Positions 1 to 7,149 of a stretch of 21,581 nucleotides of DNA are shown here, piece by piece. Below the pieces are notes generated by a model, which saw only the letters and a program-made list of their open reading frames with translations, was not told the DNA's origin and ran no database searches. The DNA is taken from positions 1,036,451-1,058,031 of the forward strand of contig BFEA01000054.1 in the NCBI GenBank assembly GCA_003427395.1, in the 5' to 3' direction. The DNA comes from Chara braunii (lineage: Eukaryota > Streptophyta > Charophyceae > Charales > Characeae). The first letter of the stretch is position 1, and every line of letters begins with the position of its first letter. The position numbers and the translations under genes are program-made.

Positions 1-35
1 CTGAAGGTGTTGGCAGACAAGGTTGGGTGATCTGG
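1..35 (+). pseudogene. Duplicate fragment of the SANT/Myb-like gene at 8194-8228
   Basis: These 35 bases are identical to 8194-8228 and encode the same residues (LKVLADKVG), including the same in-frame TGA at 28-30. The identity stops abruptly at base 36, where an adapter-like sequence follows. Sharing the premature stop means it derives from the same locus or a very close copy. I think it is an assembly or library artefact rather than a second gene copy, because of the sequence at its right edge. Confidence 0.8.
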
Positions 36-43
36 ATGTGTAT

Positions 44-48
<5 letters not shown>
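35..48 (+). other. Match to Tn5/Nextera mosaic end (probable residual adapter)
   Basis: GATGTGTATAAGAG is an exact 14-base match to positions 2-15 of the 19-base Tn5 mosaic end AGATGTGTATAAGAGACAG used in Nextera and mate-pair libraries. It lies exactly at the breakpoint between the duplicated SANT fragment and the (GA)n tract. A chance match at this place is very unlikely. The last bases of the mosaic end (ACAG) are replaced by the GA tract. Confidence 0.75.

Positions 49-93
<45 letters not shown>
49..93. repeat. (GA)n microsatellite
   Basis: An uninterrupted GA dinucleotide tract of about 45 bases. A second, longer GA tract lies at 9166-9240. Open frames across it (Arg-Glu repeats) are artefacts of the repeat. 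Confidence 0.95.
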
Positions 94-95
<2 letters not shown>

Positions 96-886
96 ACCTA
101 CTTGTTGTTTTTGGGGGCGGCTATGGCCGCTGACTTGAGAAACCTGCGTACATTATTTGAAGTGGTACATAAGTGCCAAGTGTGCTCCTATCGTGTGGAT
201 CTTGTCGGCTTGGTGTGAATCATGAGAGCGGTGCATGCATAAAGTTTGGAGCGATACAGGCAGGAAAGCAGAACCTTTTCAATCCAAAAAAAGGTGAAAA
301 AAAAAGTCTAACACTCATGAAGGTACTTGAGCAGTACTTTCCAACACAGTCTTAGACTCAAGTTGAAGGTCATAAAGTGTTCATTTTTTTAGTTTAACGG
401 AACTTTATCTCAAGGTCAAATCCCAGCGTTGATCACCACGTCGTACATTGAACGTGAAAATTGAACTATCATTACAAGGATTACGCCAACAAGAATTCCT
501 CCGTATGGTGTGCAGTGATGTCCCAGATACCCGGATTCTTCATTCCTTGCCATAAATCTGCAAACAATCTGGTCGGAGAAAAGCGCCCAGGTAAGTGACA
601 TTTTGAACCTCGTCAGCTGTCAAACCCAAAGCGCCTGAACCCTAATCTCGGAACTTCGTACCATTCAGGTTAAGCGGAGGTGTGTGCCCCCACTTCATAC
701 CTTGTGCAGCATGTGAGACGGCTGTCTTTTGGTTTACATTGCACCCCTTCACTGAGTTCAGTACACGAGGGCCATTAGAACCCAAGAGGCTTGTCGAAAC
801 TGTCCTTGGGTGCAGTTGGTAACATGAATAAGCAAATTATCAACGATGGTTGATTAGCATGGTCCTCGGGTGTTGCTATTGCCATA
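94..886. other. Non-coding, no gene recognised
   Basis: Both strands hold only short frames of about 60 codons, with no recognisable motif. I see no tRNA, repeat or transposon protein here. Confidence 0.6.
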
Positions 887-1043
887 GTTCAGCTCAAGTG
901 AAGAGCTCTCACTAAATATTACATAGGTGCTCGAGTGGAAATCTCTTCAGCAGCAAGAGCTGTTCAGCTCAAGTGAAGGGTTCTAACTAAATATTACATA
1001 TTACATAGGTGCTCGAGTGGAAATCTCTTCAGCAGAAAGAGCT
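887..1043 (+). repeat. Two-copy tandem duplication (75 and 82 bp)
   Basis: Unit 1 is 887-961 and unit 2 is 962-1043. Both begin GTTCAGCTCAAGTGAAG and end in AAGAGCT. They differ by a few substitutions, and unit 2 carries an extra 7-base copy of ATTACAT. Such a direct duplication is typical of local slippage or recombination. No coding function is apparent. Confidence 0.9.
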
Positions 1044-1457
1044 GTTAGTATAACAATAATGAACACCAAAACCAAAGCGAAGGCCAACGAACCTGAACTC
1101 GGGGTAGCATTTGAGGAACGGGTGCTACTGTCAAAATCTGTTAAAACAAGGCTCAGGTAGCTAAGAGGGTAGTTAAGCCAGTACCTGCAGCAAGGCTCTG
1201 GTTTAGCGGGAGATGCCCACACAGCTGTCTGAGCAGACGATCACACCTGCATGCAGGCCAACGGTTCAGAAGGATAAGGAGAAAATGAGATGCAAATCAC
1301 AGTCAACAGGCAATCTAGCAGAGCAACTCACTTGATGATGGAAAGGTATAGGATATGAAGTGAAAAATGTGCAGTTCAAAAGATGAGGCTGTTAGGTCAG
1401 GAGGGAGAGAGGGCGATGAGGTTGAGCTACAAGGATGGGAAACAGAGGGACAGAAAC
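1044..1457. other. Non-coding; short palindrome at 1246-1257
   Basis: No gene is recognised. The only structure I can point to is the 12-bp perfect palindrome CCTGCATGCAGG at 1246-1257. The minus-strand frame at 1001-1222 has a hydrophobic stretch but no family resemblance. Confidence 0.5.
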
Positions 1458-1523
<66 letters not shown>

Positions 1524-1524
1524 N

Positions 1525-1598
<74 letters not shown>
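1458..1598. repeat. (CA)n microsatellite with an N
   Basis: About 140 bases of CA dinucleotide, with one N at 1524. The CA phase changes across the N, so the N is more likely an assembly join than a single unread base. The true tract length is therefore unknown. His-Thr and Cys-Val frames here are artefacts. Confidence 0.95.
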
Positions 1599-1599
<1 letters not shown>

Positions 1600-2216
1600 C
1601 TGGTGAGGAAGTAGTTCACAAAGGTGGCATGGAAGAACATTGACAGCAGTTAGTAAATGGGAAAAAAAACACAAGATGGAAAAGAATAAGGAAACGAAGA
1701 TGTAGACAACAGAGCAAATGGATGGCCGTGTCTACAGATTGGTCCTTGCCCACATGCAGGACTCAAAAACAAGGTAAACTGAATGAAACTAAAATAAATA
1801 TTGTGCCGACGCCAACGATATATGCAGGAGCCAAAACAACACAAACTGTATAAAACTGAACTGCAACCAGCAAAATGCGCATGCCTGAACTTGCTCACTT
1901 AGGCCTTGTGATGGCCCAGGCCCTCTCGGCCGGTTGTAGGTCTAAAAAAGGCCCAGGAGGCCGAGGGGTCTGCCCAAAGAAATGTGCAGTCCCCCACATG
2001 CAGTGTGGGAAGGCCCAGCATGTCCCCCCCCCCTCCCTCCTCTTTCAGAAGCCGAGCCCCCACGAGGGCAAAGCCGACAATCAAAAGGGGGCACCCTACT
2101 GATGTTTGGCTGGGAGGGCACAGCCTGCAAGGCATCACGAGCAAGTCATCTGAGCTCGTCGTTGGCGACAATGTCAGGGGTCGACGGGTCGTAGCCTCGG
2201 GCTTTGCGTAGGTTAG
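1599..2216. other. Non-coding, moderately GC-rich
   Basis: No motif is recognised in any frame. 1899-2216 is GC-rich and several frames stay open by composition alone. On the minus strand it lies just beyond the pol remnant at 2217-4450, so it may include the 3' tail of that retrotransposon. I found no long terminal repeat to prove this. Confidence 0.4.
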
Positions 2217-2782
2217 TCAACGAGCCGTATTGGGGTCGCAGTAGGAAAGATCACCTTGTACTTCATTTGCTTGTTCCGATAATGTCCATGCATGATGATG
2301 GGCAAGACCTCCTAGAGGCCACCCATGGAAGGAGGATACTGCAAATGTCGTCCAAAAAAGAAGTTGCTCTCCGCTGAGGTGAAACGAGCAAATTTCACCC
2401 ATGAAAGACTGGATGTGCGCATAAGTGAGGGGGCGCATCAATAACAAACCAAGGCCCGTCCAGCTGATGAAATATCTTCGCTCCAATCTGGATTCCTAGA
2501 CAGAGACCCCGGCTATGTCATCCTTGTGACAGGCAAGATAACCCCATGCTGGTTGGGCTACTGCTATATGTGTTCTTGTGCCTTCTCTATCTTGTTCTCG
2601 GATTTGAGGATCATGTCACGAGTCCTGTGCTGATGTGCCACGGGCATCTGTCGTAGCTGTACGAGGAATAAGGGGATCAGCACGAAACGGAGCCAGATGC
2701 CTGTGCTCAAGCTCGCATGGAGACATGCTAATCGCCGGATGAAGTCTTACATGCGAGCTCAATATCTGGAAGCTGCTGAACT
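2217..2782 (-). pseudogene. Probable integrase C-terminal tail remnant
   Basis: Directly downstream of the integrase core on the minus strand. The sequence can be read in patches, for example ELEHRHLAPFRADPLIP, in line with the region after the catalytic core, but no single frame is open and no chromodomain or GPY/F motif could be identified with confidence. It is placed here because of its position. Only the general continuation of pol is supported. Confidence 0.4.
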
Positions 2783-3489
2783 TCATCCTTCTGACCTGGA
2801 CAGATGAGAGAGCAAATCATAATCTATTGATCTGATGCACTCTCTCCGTACGCCCGCCAGTCTGAGATGGCGGGTGGTACTCAGTTGAGGGGAGTTCATC
2901 CACAGATCCAACATGAACCGAGTGTTGCAAGTCTGTGGGAAACCACTATTGACATATCCAGCCTGCAGGAAAAGTATAAGCCAACTCTTGAGCTTTGGGT
3001 TGATATTTGCATGGAAGGAGCTGGGCAAACTGAGTTCGAAGGTCGACTCTCGTAAAAATCCCGCTATGACCAAACCAACTGCGTGGAAATGGCTCAGTGA
3101 TGTCCATGGCAATCAAAGTGTGTGGTCGAAGCAAAATCAGTAGAAGCCACAACTTGCCAAAGAAGTGATGGTTGCCTGGTTTGCGTTGCTTGCAAACTTC
3201 GCAGGACACAATACTGCATTTGTCATTTAGCCTTTCCAGGAAAACAATCGAGCACTGGTACAATCAGCACAGAGCTGGCGTGCCAGCTTTGCGTGATGGT
3301 ATGCTCCAAGGAGCCTCATTCACAAATGCCGTTGTGAGGTACACACGGTAAGTCTTGTCTGTGCGAATGGAGAAGTGGGTCTCCATCTTGGATACGGTAG
3401 TTCGAAGCTGGCGGCGTCACAGGTGAGTTGCTCATAAAGCTCATGAAGTAGTGTCGGACTGGTAACCTCACACAAAATGTTGTTGCTGA
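2783..3489 (-). pseudogene. Integrase fragment (Ty3/gypsy)
   Basis: Minus-strand pieces in different frames cover the linker (about 3489-3320), an N-terminal zinc-binding relic and the catalytic core. The relic has YHHAKLA in one frame, then CEVCKQRKPGNHHF in another. The core has RPHTLIAMDITEPFPRS, with the first catalytic aspartate in MDIT, then LLPCKYQPKAQELA. Later CNTRFMLDLWM corresponds to the DxRF(M/T)SxFW motif, with the second aspartate lost, and TTRHLRLAGVRREC corresponds to the STxxHPQTDGQTERV motif. The order and spacing are those of a Ty3/gypsy integrase. It is heavily decayed. Confidence 0.83.
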
Positions 3490-3865
3490 TCTTCTTCAGT
3501 GCAAGGTGTGATAGACCATAGGGCAAAGGTTAGGGCGCCAAGACAAACCATACGCAAGCCGGTTCGACTTCACAGGCATATGCTTGGTGTCGAAATCGAA
3601 CTGATCAATGTAGGTCAGCAAGCGTGCAGTGCTGCTCTTGACTGTATCTTGTGTCCCATAGAAAACGAGCAGGTTGTTGTCAATAACCCACACAAACTTC
3701 TGGTGCTTGAGGAAGTCTCACCAATGCTTAAGAACTGTGACAAATGCTACAAGTTCCCACTTCCTCGCATCATCAATCAAAATGCGAGGGGCAGGGCTTT
3801 CTTGCTGAAGTACTCCATGGGATGGTAATCCTCGTGGTCGTCCTGCTCAATCATCGCATGCATTT
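3490..3865 (-). pseudogene. RNase H domain fragment (Ty3/gypsy)
   Basis: The minus strand first reads MIEQDDHEDYHPMEYFSKKA (about 3840-3780), the start of the RNase H fold, matching the usual Ty3 pattern of VLxQxD...PVxYxSxxL. After a frameshift it reads RKWELVAFVTVLKHW, a TGA at 3718-3720, and FVWVIDNN (the usual V-x-D-N motif). It then continues with ARLLTYIDQFDFDTKHMPVK and LAYGLSWRPN, which correspond to the FDFDTKHxPGKxNxVADALSRRP end of the domain, with DALS degraded to YGLS. It is inactive by frameshift, stop and substitution. Confidence 0.85.
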
Positions 3866-3875
3866 CATGACCAGA

Positions 3876-4037
3876 CATATCCGTGGGTGTATACCTTAGT
3901 GCTTCAGCTGAAGTACTTCAAATCCTACTAAGCCCATCTAGATTCTAGGTGTATACCTTAGTTGCTAGAGCAATGGGCTTTTAACCTAATGGTTGCAGGT
4001 TCAAAACTTCAAATCCTCCTATACCCACAAGGATATG
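3876..4037 (+). repeat. tRNA-Lys-derived cassette with inverted ends
   Basis: This segment interrupts the pol remnant. Its ends form an inverted repeat: CATATCC at 3876-3882 and GGATATG at 4031-4037, continuing inward into the acceptor-like GTGGGTGTATA and TATACCCAC. Inside are two related units that both begin with (G)GGTGTATACCTTAG: a short one at about 3885-3936 and a long one at 3948-4027. Both also share the 3' segment ACTTCAAATCCT. The short unit looks like an internally deleted copy of the long one, so the pair arose by tandem duplication. Confidence 0.65.
3948..4027 (+). pseudogene. tRNA-Lys(UUU)-like pseudogene, organellar type
   Basis: The order is acceptor GGTGTAT, D-arm TTAGTTGCTAGAGCA, anticodon arm ATGGGCTTTTAACCTAAT with anticodon TTT at 3980-3982, T-arm GGTTGCAGGTTCAAA, and 3' acceptor CTATACCC. 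The two acceptor strands pair in 6 of 7 positions with one G-T wobble. From memory of plant mitochondrial trnK(UUU), which begins GGGTGTATAGCTCAGTTGG and has TTGGGCTTTTAACCTAA, the match is close along the whole length. The T-loop carries an extra segment of about 8 bases (ACTTCAAA), which breaks the cloverleaf, so it is not a functional tRNA. It could be an insertion of mitochondrial DNA or a tRNA-derived retroposon head. Confidence 0.65.
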
Positions 4038-4049
4038 ATTGAGTTGGCA

Positions 4050-4450
4050 TAGTCATCAATGAAGGGTTGGTTATAACTTGCTAATCCAAGATATGATCGG
4101 ATGTCTATGACATTTGTAAGTTCAAGCCGATCCAACTTGAACTTTGTCTGCAAGTAGGCGAATGTCATGTGGCGTGACAAAATGGCCCAAATAGTCAACC
4201 CCTTGACAAGCGAATGTGCACTTGTTGTGGTTTGGCTTGTACTTGTGTCTCCAAAATGTGACAAAGATGCTCTAAATGTGCATCTAGTGTTCAGCTGAAG
4301 ACGAACACTCCATCCAAGTAAACAAAGGCAAATTTGTCCACGCAGAATTTGGAGGTCATCACTACGTGGAAAGTTGTCTCGCAATTGGTGAGACCGAATG
4401 GCGTCACAATCCACTCGAAATGTATGTTTGTACCAGGTATTAAACCGCCA
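4050..4450 (-). pseudogene. Reverse transcriptase fragment (Ty3/gypsy)
   Basis: Minus-strand translation near 4430-4290 gives the block FEWIVTPFGLTN followed by FVYLDGVFVFS. This corresponds to the palm motifs (MPFGLTNAP and YLDD) of Ty3/gypsy reverse transcriptase. The second catalytic aspartate of YLDD is glycine here. A stop follows, then in another frame KCTFACQGVDYLGHFVT (about 4220-4160), then in a third frame DIRSYLGLASYNQPFIDDYA (about 4110-4040), which are the thumb and connection motifs. At least two frameshifts and one stop interrupt it. The N-terminal palm and fingers are missing. The family call is firm, and the copy is inactive. Confidence 0.88.
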
Positions 4451-4694
4451 GAACCCTTGAGTTGTCCCTGCCGAACGTATCCACGCCCAGTGCCCGACAC
4501 TATGGGAGGGCAGGCAGAAAAAAGAGTTGTAGCTGCCTCAAGAGAAAAAAAATAAATGAAACAAGAACGAGATGAGGGGTGGCCAATGTCGCTGTTGGGA
4601 GCCGAGAAAAGATGAGAGCTGCTGTTGCATTCAGAAAACAAAAAAAAGGGCCTCACTCCACCACTCACCACATGCACAGAAAACAAAACATATT

Positions 4695-4903
4695 GTGGTG
4701 TATCTTTCCATGTTCCAGCAGAAGATTCATTCTCGTTTTGCACATTTGGTGAGTAGTGGAAAGAGCCCCCGAGTTGAGGGTTGGCTTTACAGTTGGCAGC
4801 GGCCGTCACTCTCGACAAGCCTGTTACGGGGCCTTGTCCCAGTAGTAACGAATTGTGCAAAATGAGAATGAATCTTCAGCTAGAACATGGAAAGATACAC
4901 CAC
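4695..4903. repeat. Foldback: 49-bp inverted repeat, 111-bp spacer
   Basis: The arm at 4695-4743 (GTGGTGTATCTTTCCATG...TTTTGCAC) and the reverse complement of 4855-4903 agree at 46 of 49 positions. Weaker pairing extends inward for roughly 20-40 more bases on each side. A transcript would form a long, nearly perfect hairpin. I see no convincing target duplication at the outer edges. It may be a foldback MITE, or an inverted duplication that could yield small RNAs. Confidence 0.85.
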
Positions 4904-5040
4904 CGTAACCGTCAGCAGAGCTCAATTGGAGGAAAGGATGTCAGTTGCGAGGAGTCAGCCGCGATTGCTGTTTCCTAGGATATGGCCCTGGTTCCACTGC
5001 CAAACAGGAAAAATGTACCTAGATTTGTCACCGTCTAGAT
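4904..5040. other. Short spacer, nothing recognised
   Basis: This is unremarkable sequence between the foldback and the left target duplication of the hAT-like element. Confidence 0.5.
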
Positions 5041-5048
5041 ATGTGCAG
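5041..5048. repeat. Left target-site duplication ATGTGCAG
   Basis: These eight bases are repeated exactly at 5662-5669, directly outside the terminal inverted repeats. Eight bp is the length made by hAT-superfamily transposases. Confidence 0.88.
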
Positions 5049-5167
5049 CAGTGTTGCACACGCCGACGGTCGGCGGCCCTTGACTAGTTGGCTGCCGACC
5101 CGCCGACCGGTCGGCTGGTCGGCACCAACCGGTCGGGGGTCGTTGGCACCCCGAAAAAAAAAAAAAA

Positions 5168-5200
<33 letters not shown>

Positions 5201-5370
5201 GTGGGGATCGCTCATCTTTGCCTTCCCCTCCCCCCTCCTTTCTTTTTTCTTTTAAAAAAATTAAATTAAAAAAAAAAAAAAAAAAAAATGTTTTTTTTTT
5301 TTTTTTTTTTTTTTTTTTTGGGGGGGGGGGGGGGGGGGCGGAACCCCCAAAAAAACCCCCAAACCCCCCC

Positions 5371-5426
<56 letters not shown>

Positions 5427-5661
5427 ATACCCCCTATACTCCAACCCCCACCCCCCCATCCCCCCCCCCCATCCCCAAAAGTTTCTCAGTGGATTTGGGC
5501 TGTACTCAGCAAGCGCAGTACAGCCCCCAACTCAGATTTTAAAAAAAATCAGTGGATGGTTGTTTTCTGACTGGTCGGCGGACCGCCGACCAGTCAGCCC
5601 CGATCGGTCGGGGCAAAACGGTCGGCGGTCGGGGTCGGCGGTCGGCGCCAGTGCAACCCTG
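5049..5661. mobile_element. Non-autonomous hAT-like transposon (613 bp)
   Basis: The left end is CAGTGTTGCACACGCCGAC, and the right end read inward on the minus strand is CAGGGTTGCACTGGCGCCGAC. These are imperfect terminal inverted repeats with the CA(G)GG start known from hAT elements. A perfect 8-bp duplication ATGTGCAG flanks them. Both subterminal regions carry many copies of GGTCGGCGG/CCGCCGACC, as expected of transposase-binding subterminal repeats. They include the palindrome GCCGACCGGTCGGC (5102-5115) and a perfect 31-bp palindrome (5567-5597, centre 5582). A 10-bp hairpin, GGGCTGTACT/AGTACAGCCC, is at 5497-5526. The core is homopolymer runs. There is no transposase gene, so it must have been moved in trans. 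Confidence 0.85.
5154..5425. repeat. Homopolymer blocks inside the hAT-like element
   Basis: The runs are A 5154-5171, T 5172-5200, A 5268-5288 (with AT-rich flank), T 5291-5319, G 5320-5338 and C 5372-5425. A 54-base C run and directly abutting A/T and T/G runs are most unusual for real DNA. They may reflect consensus or gap-filling errors at a hard-to-sequence GC-palindromic element. Poly-Pro, poly-Phe and poly-Lys frames here are meaningless. Confidence 0.85.
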
Positions 5662-5669
5662 ATGTGCAG
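5662..5669. repeat. Right target-site duplication ATGTGCAG
   Basis: Exact copy of 5041-5048, immediately after the right terminal repeat (ACCCTG at 5656-5661). Confidence 0.88.
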
Positions 5670-7149
5670 TCTTTCCTTTTTTTACCCCATGGAATCGCAG
5701 TCTTTTCTACGAGCCACAACCTTCTTTTCTTTCTTTTTTTTTTGGTTTTCCAGATAAGGGTCGGGCCCCACAGCGGTGCGGAAACCTTTTTTTCTTTCCA
5801 AAGACCGGCTTCCGGGACCCCACAGACTTTGGAAATACGGCCCACAAAGACTGGGGGAGCGTTTCTAACTTTCTACTCCGGCTGCAAGCCCTTTTTACCC
5901 CCAGGCAGATGGTCTTCCCTTGGGGGGGACGGAAGGGTAAGGCAGGGGGGCGCATCTCCTTTGAGGCCAACAGAGCGCGGAGAGCAGCATCAGTGGGGCC
6001 ACGTCCTGAAGTCTGCCCGCATGATCCAAGCGGTGATGGATGGACAACCGAGTGGTGTCACACAATAGGACGGGCCCCGACATTTAGGAAGCGGGGCTTG
6101 TCCATGGAGGTTCCCCAAAGCCTGTGGCCAGCCGTTGAGGCCTTCGCCTGGGTCCCCCTCCACGGTCCCTCCCCCATTGCATGTTTTCAAAATTCCAGCA
6201 CAGAAAGCCGCACGGCAAAATTTCAAAAACGCAGGGGAGCAAGAGAAGAAATAAGGGGGGGGAAATAGGAAACAATGCAGAGGAAGTGCACATGTCCATC
6301 TCTTCATCGATGGGTGCAACCGCTGCATTTCCCAGCCATCGTCGTATGCATGCGCCATGCACGAACAACACCACTGGCCCCACGACGACGTTTTCACCCA
6401 CTACGTCGCCATAGCAGGAGCACGACATTCAAAGAATGTTTGCATTCCTTGTGGGAATACCGCCTGACCTTCGACGTCGTTTGTCGTTGTGTGTAGCTGG
6501 CAGTGCTTACCTCCTCCCGATGCTTCCACAGAGTGCCACTGCTTTGAGCAGTGCTGGGGGTGATTTGACAGCGGGCATCAAAGGTCCATGCATTCGGCGC
6601 TGCATGCCCAGCCGCTCCCCCAGCAAAAACATGCTTGTGAACGCCGCCATGTTGCTGCGATTGATAGGAAGAATCGCAGCAGTTCAGGAATACACGTGCT
6701 TGTTGGCCCAGTCTCGGCCCACCATATGCCACCCCCACCTCCTTGTTTCTCCATCCCCCGCTCCGTTTCAGGCTGTCCTGCATCCGCGCCAGTCTTCCTC
6801 GGCTACACAAGGTGCAGTGGCACCCAAATCGATCACTGTCTCAGCTCCTTTGGAGCTCCTTTGGTATGAGTTCCCTAAAGTGAGGATGGTGGAGGGGCCT
6901 GATGTGGTATGTCAATGCTGCATGTGTTGCGTTAGCAAGGGCAGCACGGTGGCGGATTGCAGAGGCTGTACCGTGCTGTGGGATATCACCATCATCCTCT
7001 TTGCATTGGTGGTTGCCCTTGCCATAGCCATGCTGTTCGCTGCTATTGTTTTGGTGGCGGCCATGGCCTTTTGCAACATCTACGTTCTGTGGTGTTTTTG
7101 GACGTCAAAAGTGCCACCTTTTCGGTGTTCAGCAGCAGGGGAAGGTAGC
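5670..7149. other. No gene recognised; left flank of the Harbinger genes
   Basis: A long plus-strand frame opens at 6436 and runs into the SANT gene, but residues before 7150 match nothing I know. The hydrophobic stretch at about 6985-7100 (ALVVALAIAMLFAAIVLVAA) could be chance in a GC-rich frame. A weak direct repeat of about 24 bases is seen at 5762-5785 and 5815-5839. The left terminal repeat of the PIF/Harbinger element should lie here, but I could not pair any sequence with the right flank. Confidence 0.45.

Larger units (their letters stand above)
2217..4450 (-). mobile_element. Decayed Ty3/gypsy-type retrotransposon, pol region
   Basis: Read on the minus strand, the pieces come in the canonical Ty3/gypsy order reverse transcriptase, RNase H, integrase. 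They are spread over several frames with internal stops, so the element is dead. No gag, protease or terminal repeat was found, and the boundaries given are those of recognisable coding remnants only. A tRNA-like cassette (3876-4037) sits between the reverse transcriptase and RNase H parts. Upstream of the gene (4450-5661) lie a foldback and a hAT-like element, which may have displaced or destroyed its 5' part. Confidence 0.85.

Noticed and set aside
1001-1222. Small membrane protein on the minus strand
   Set aside because: There is one hydrophobic stretch only, with no family resemblance. It overlaps the tandem duplication and shows no sign of coding.
1315-1674. His-Thr and Cys-Val repeat proteins
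   Set aside because: They are produced entirely by the (CA)n tract, which also contains an N.
3948-4027. Functional tRNA-Lys gene
   Set aside because: The T-loop carries an insertion of about 8 bases, the D-arm has substitutions, and it lies inside a decayed transposon.
5041-5757. 238-codon frame with poly-Lys, poly-Phe and poly-Pro
   Set aside because: It is the translation of homopolymer runs in a non-autonomous transposon.
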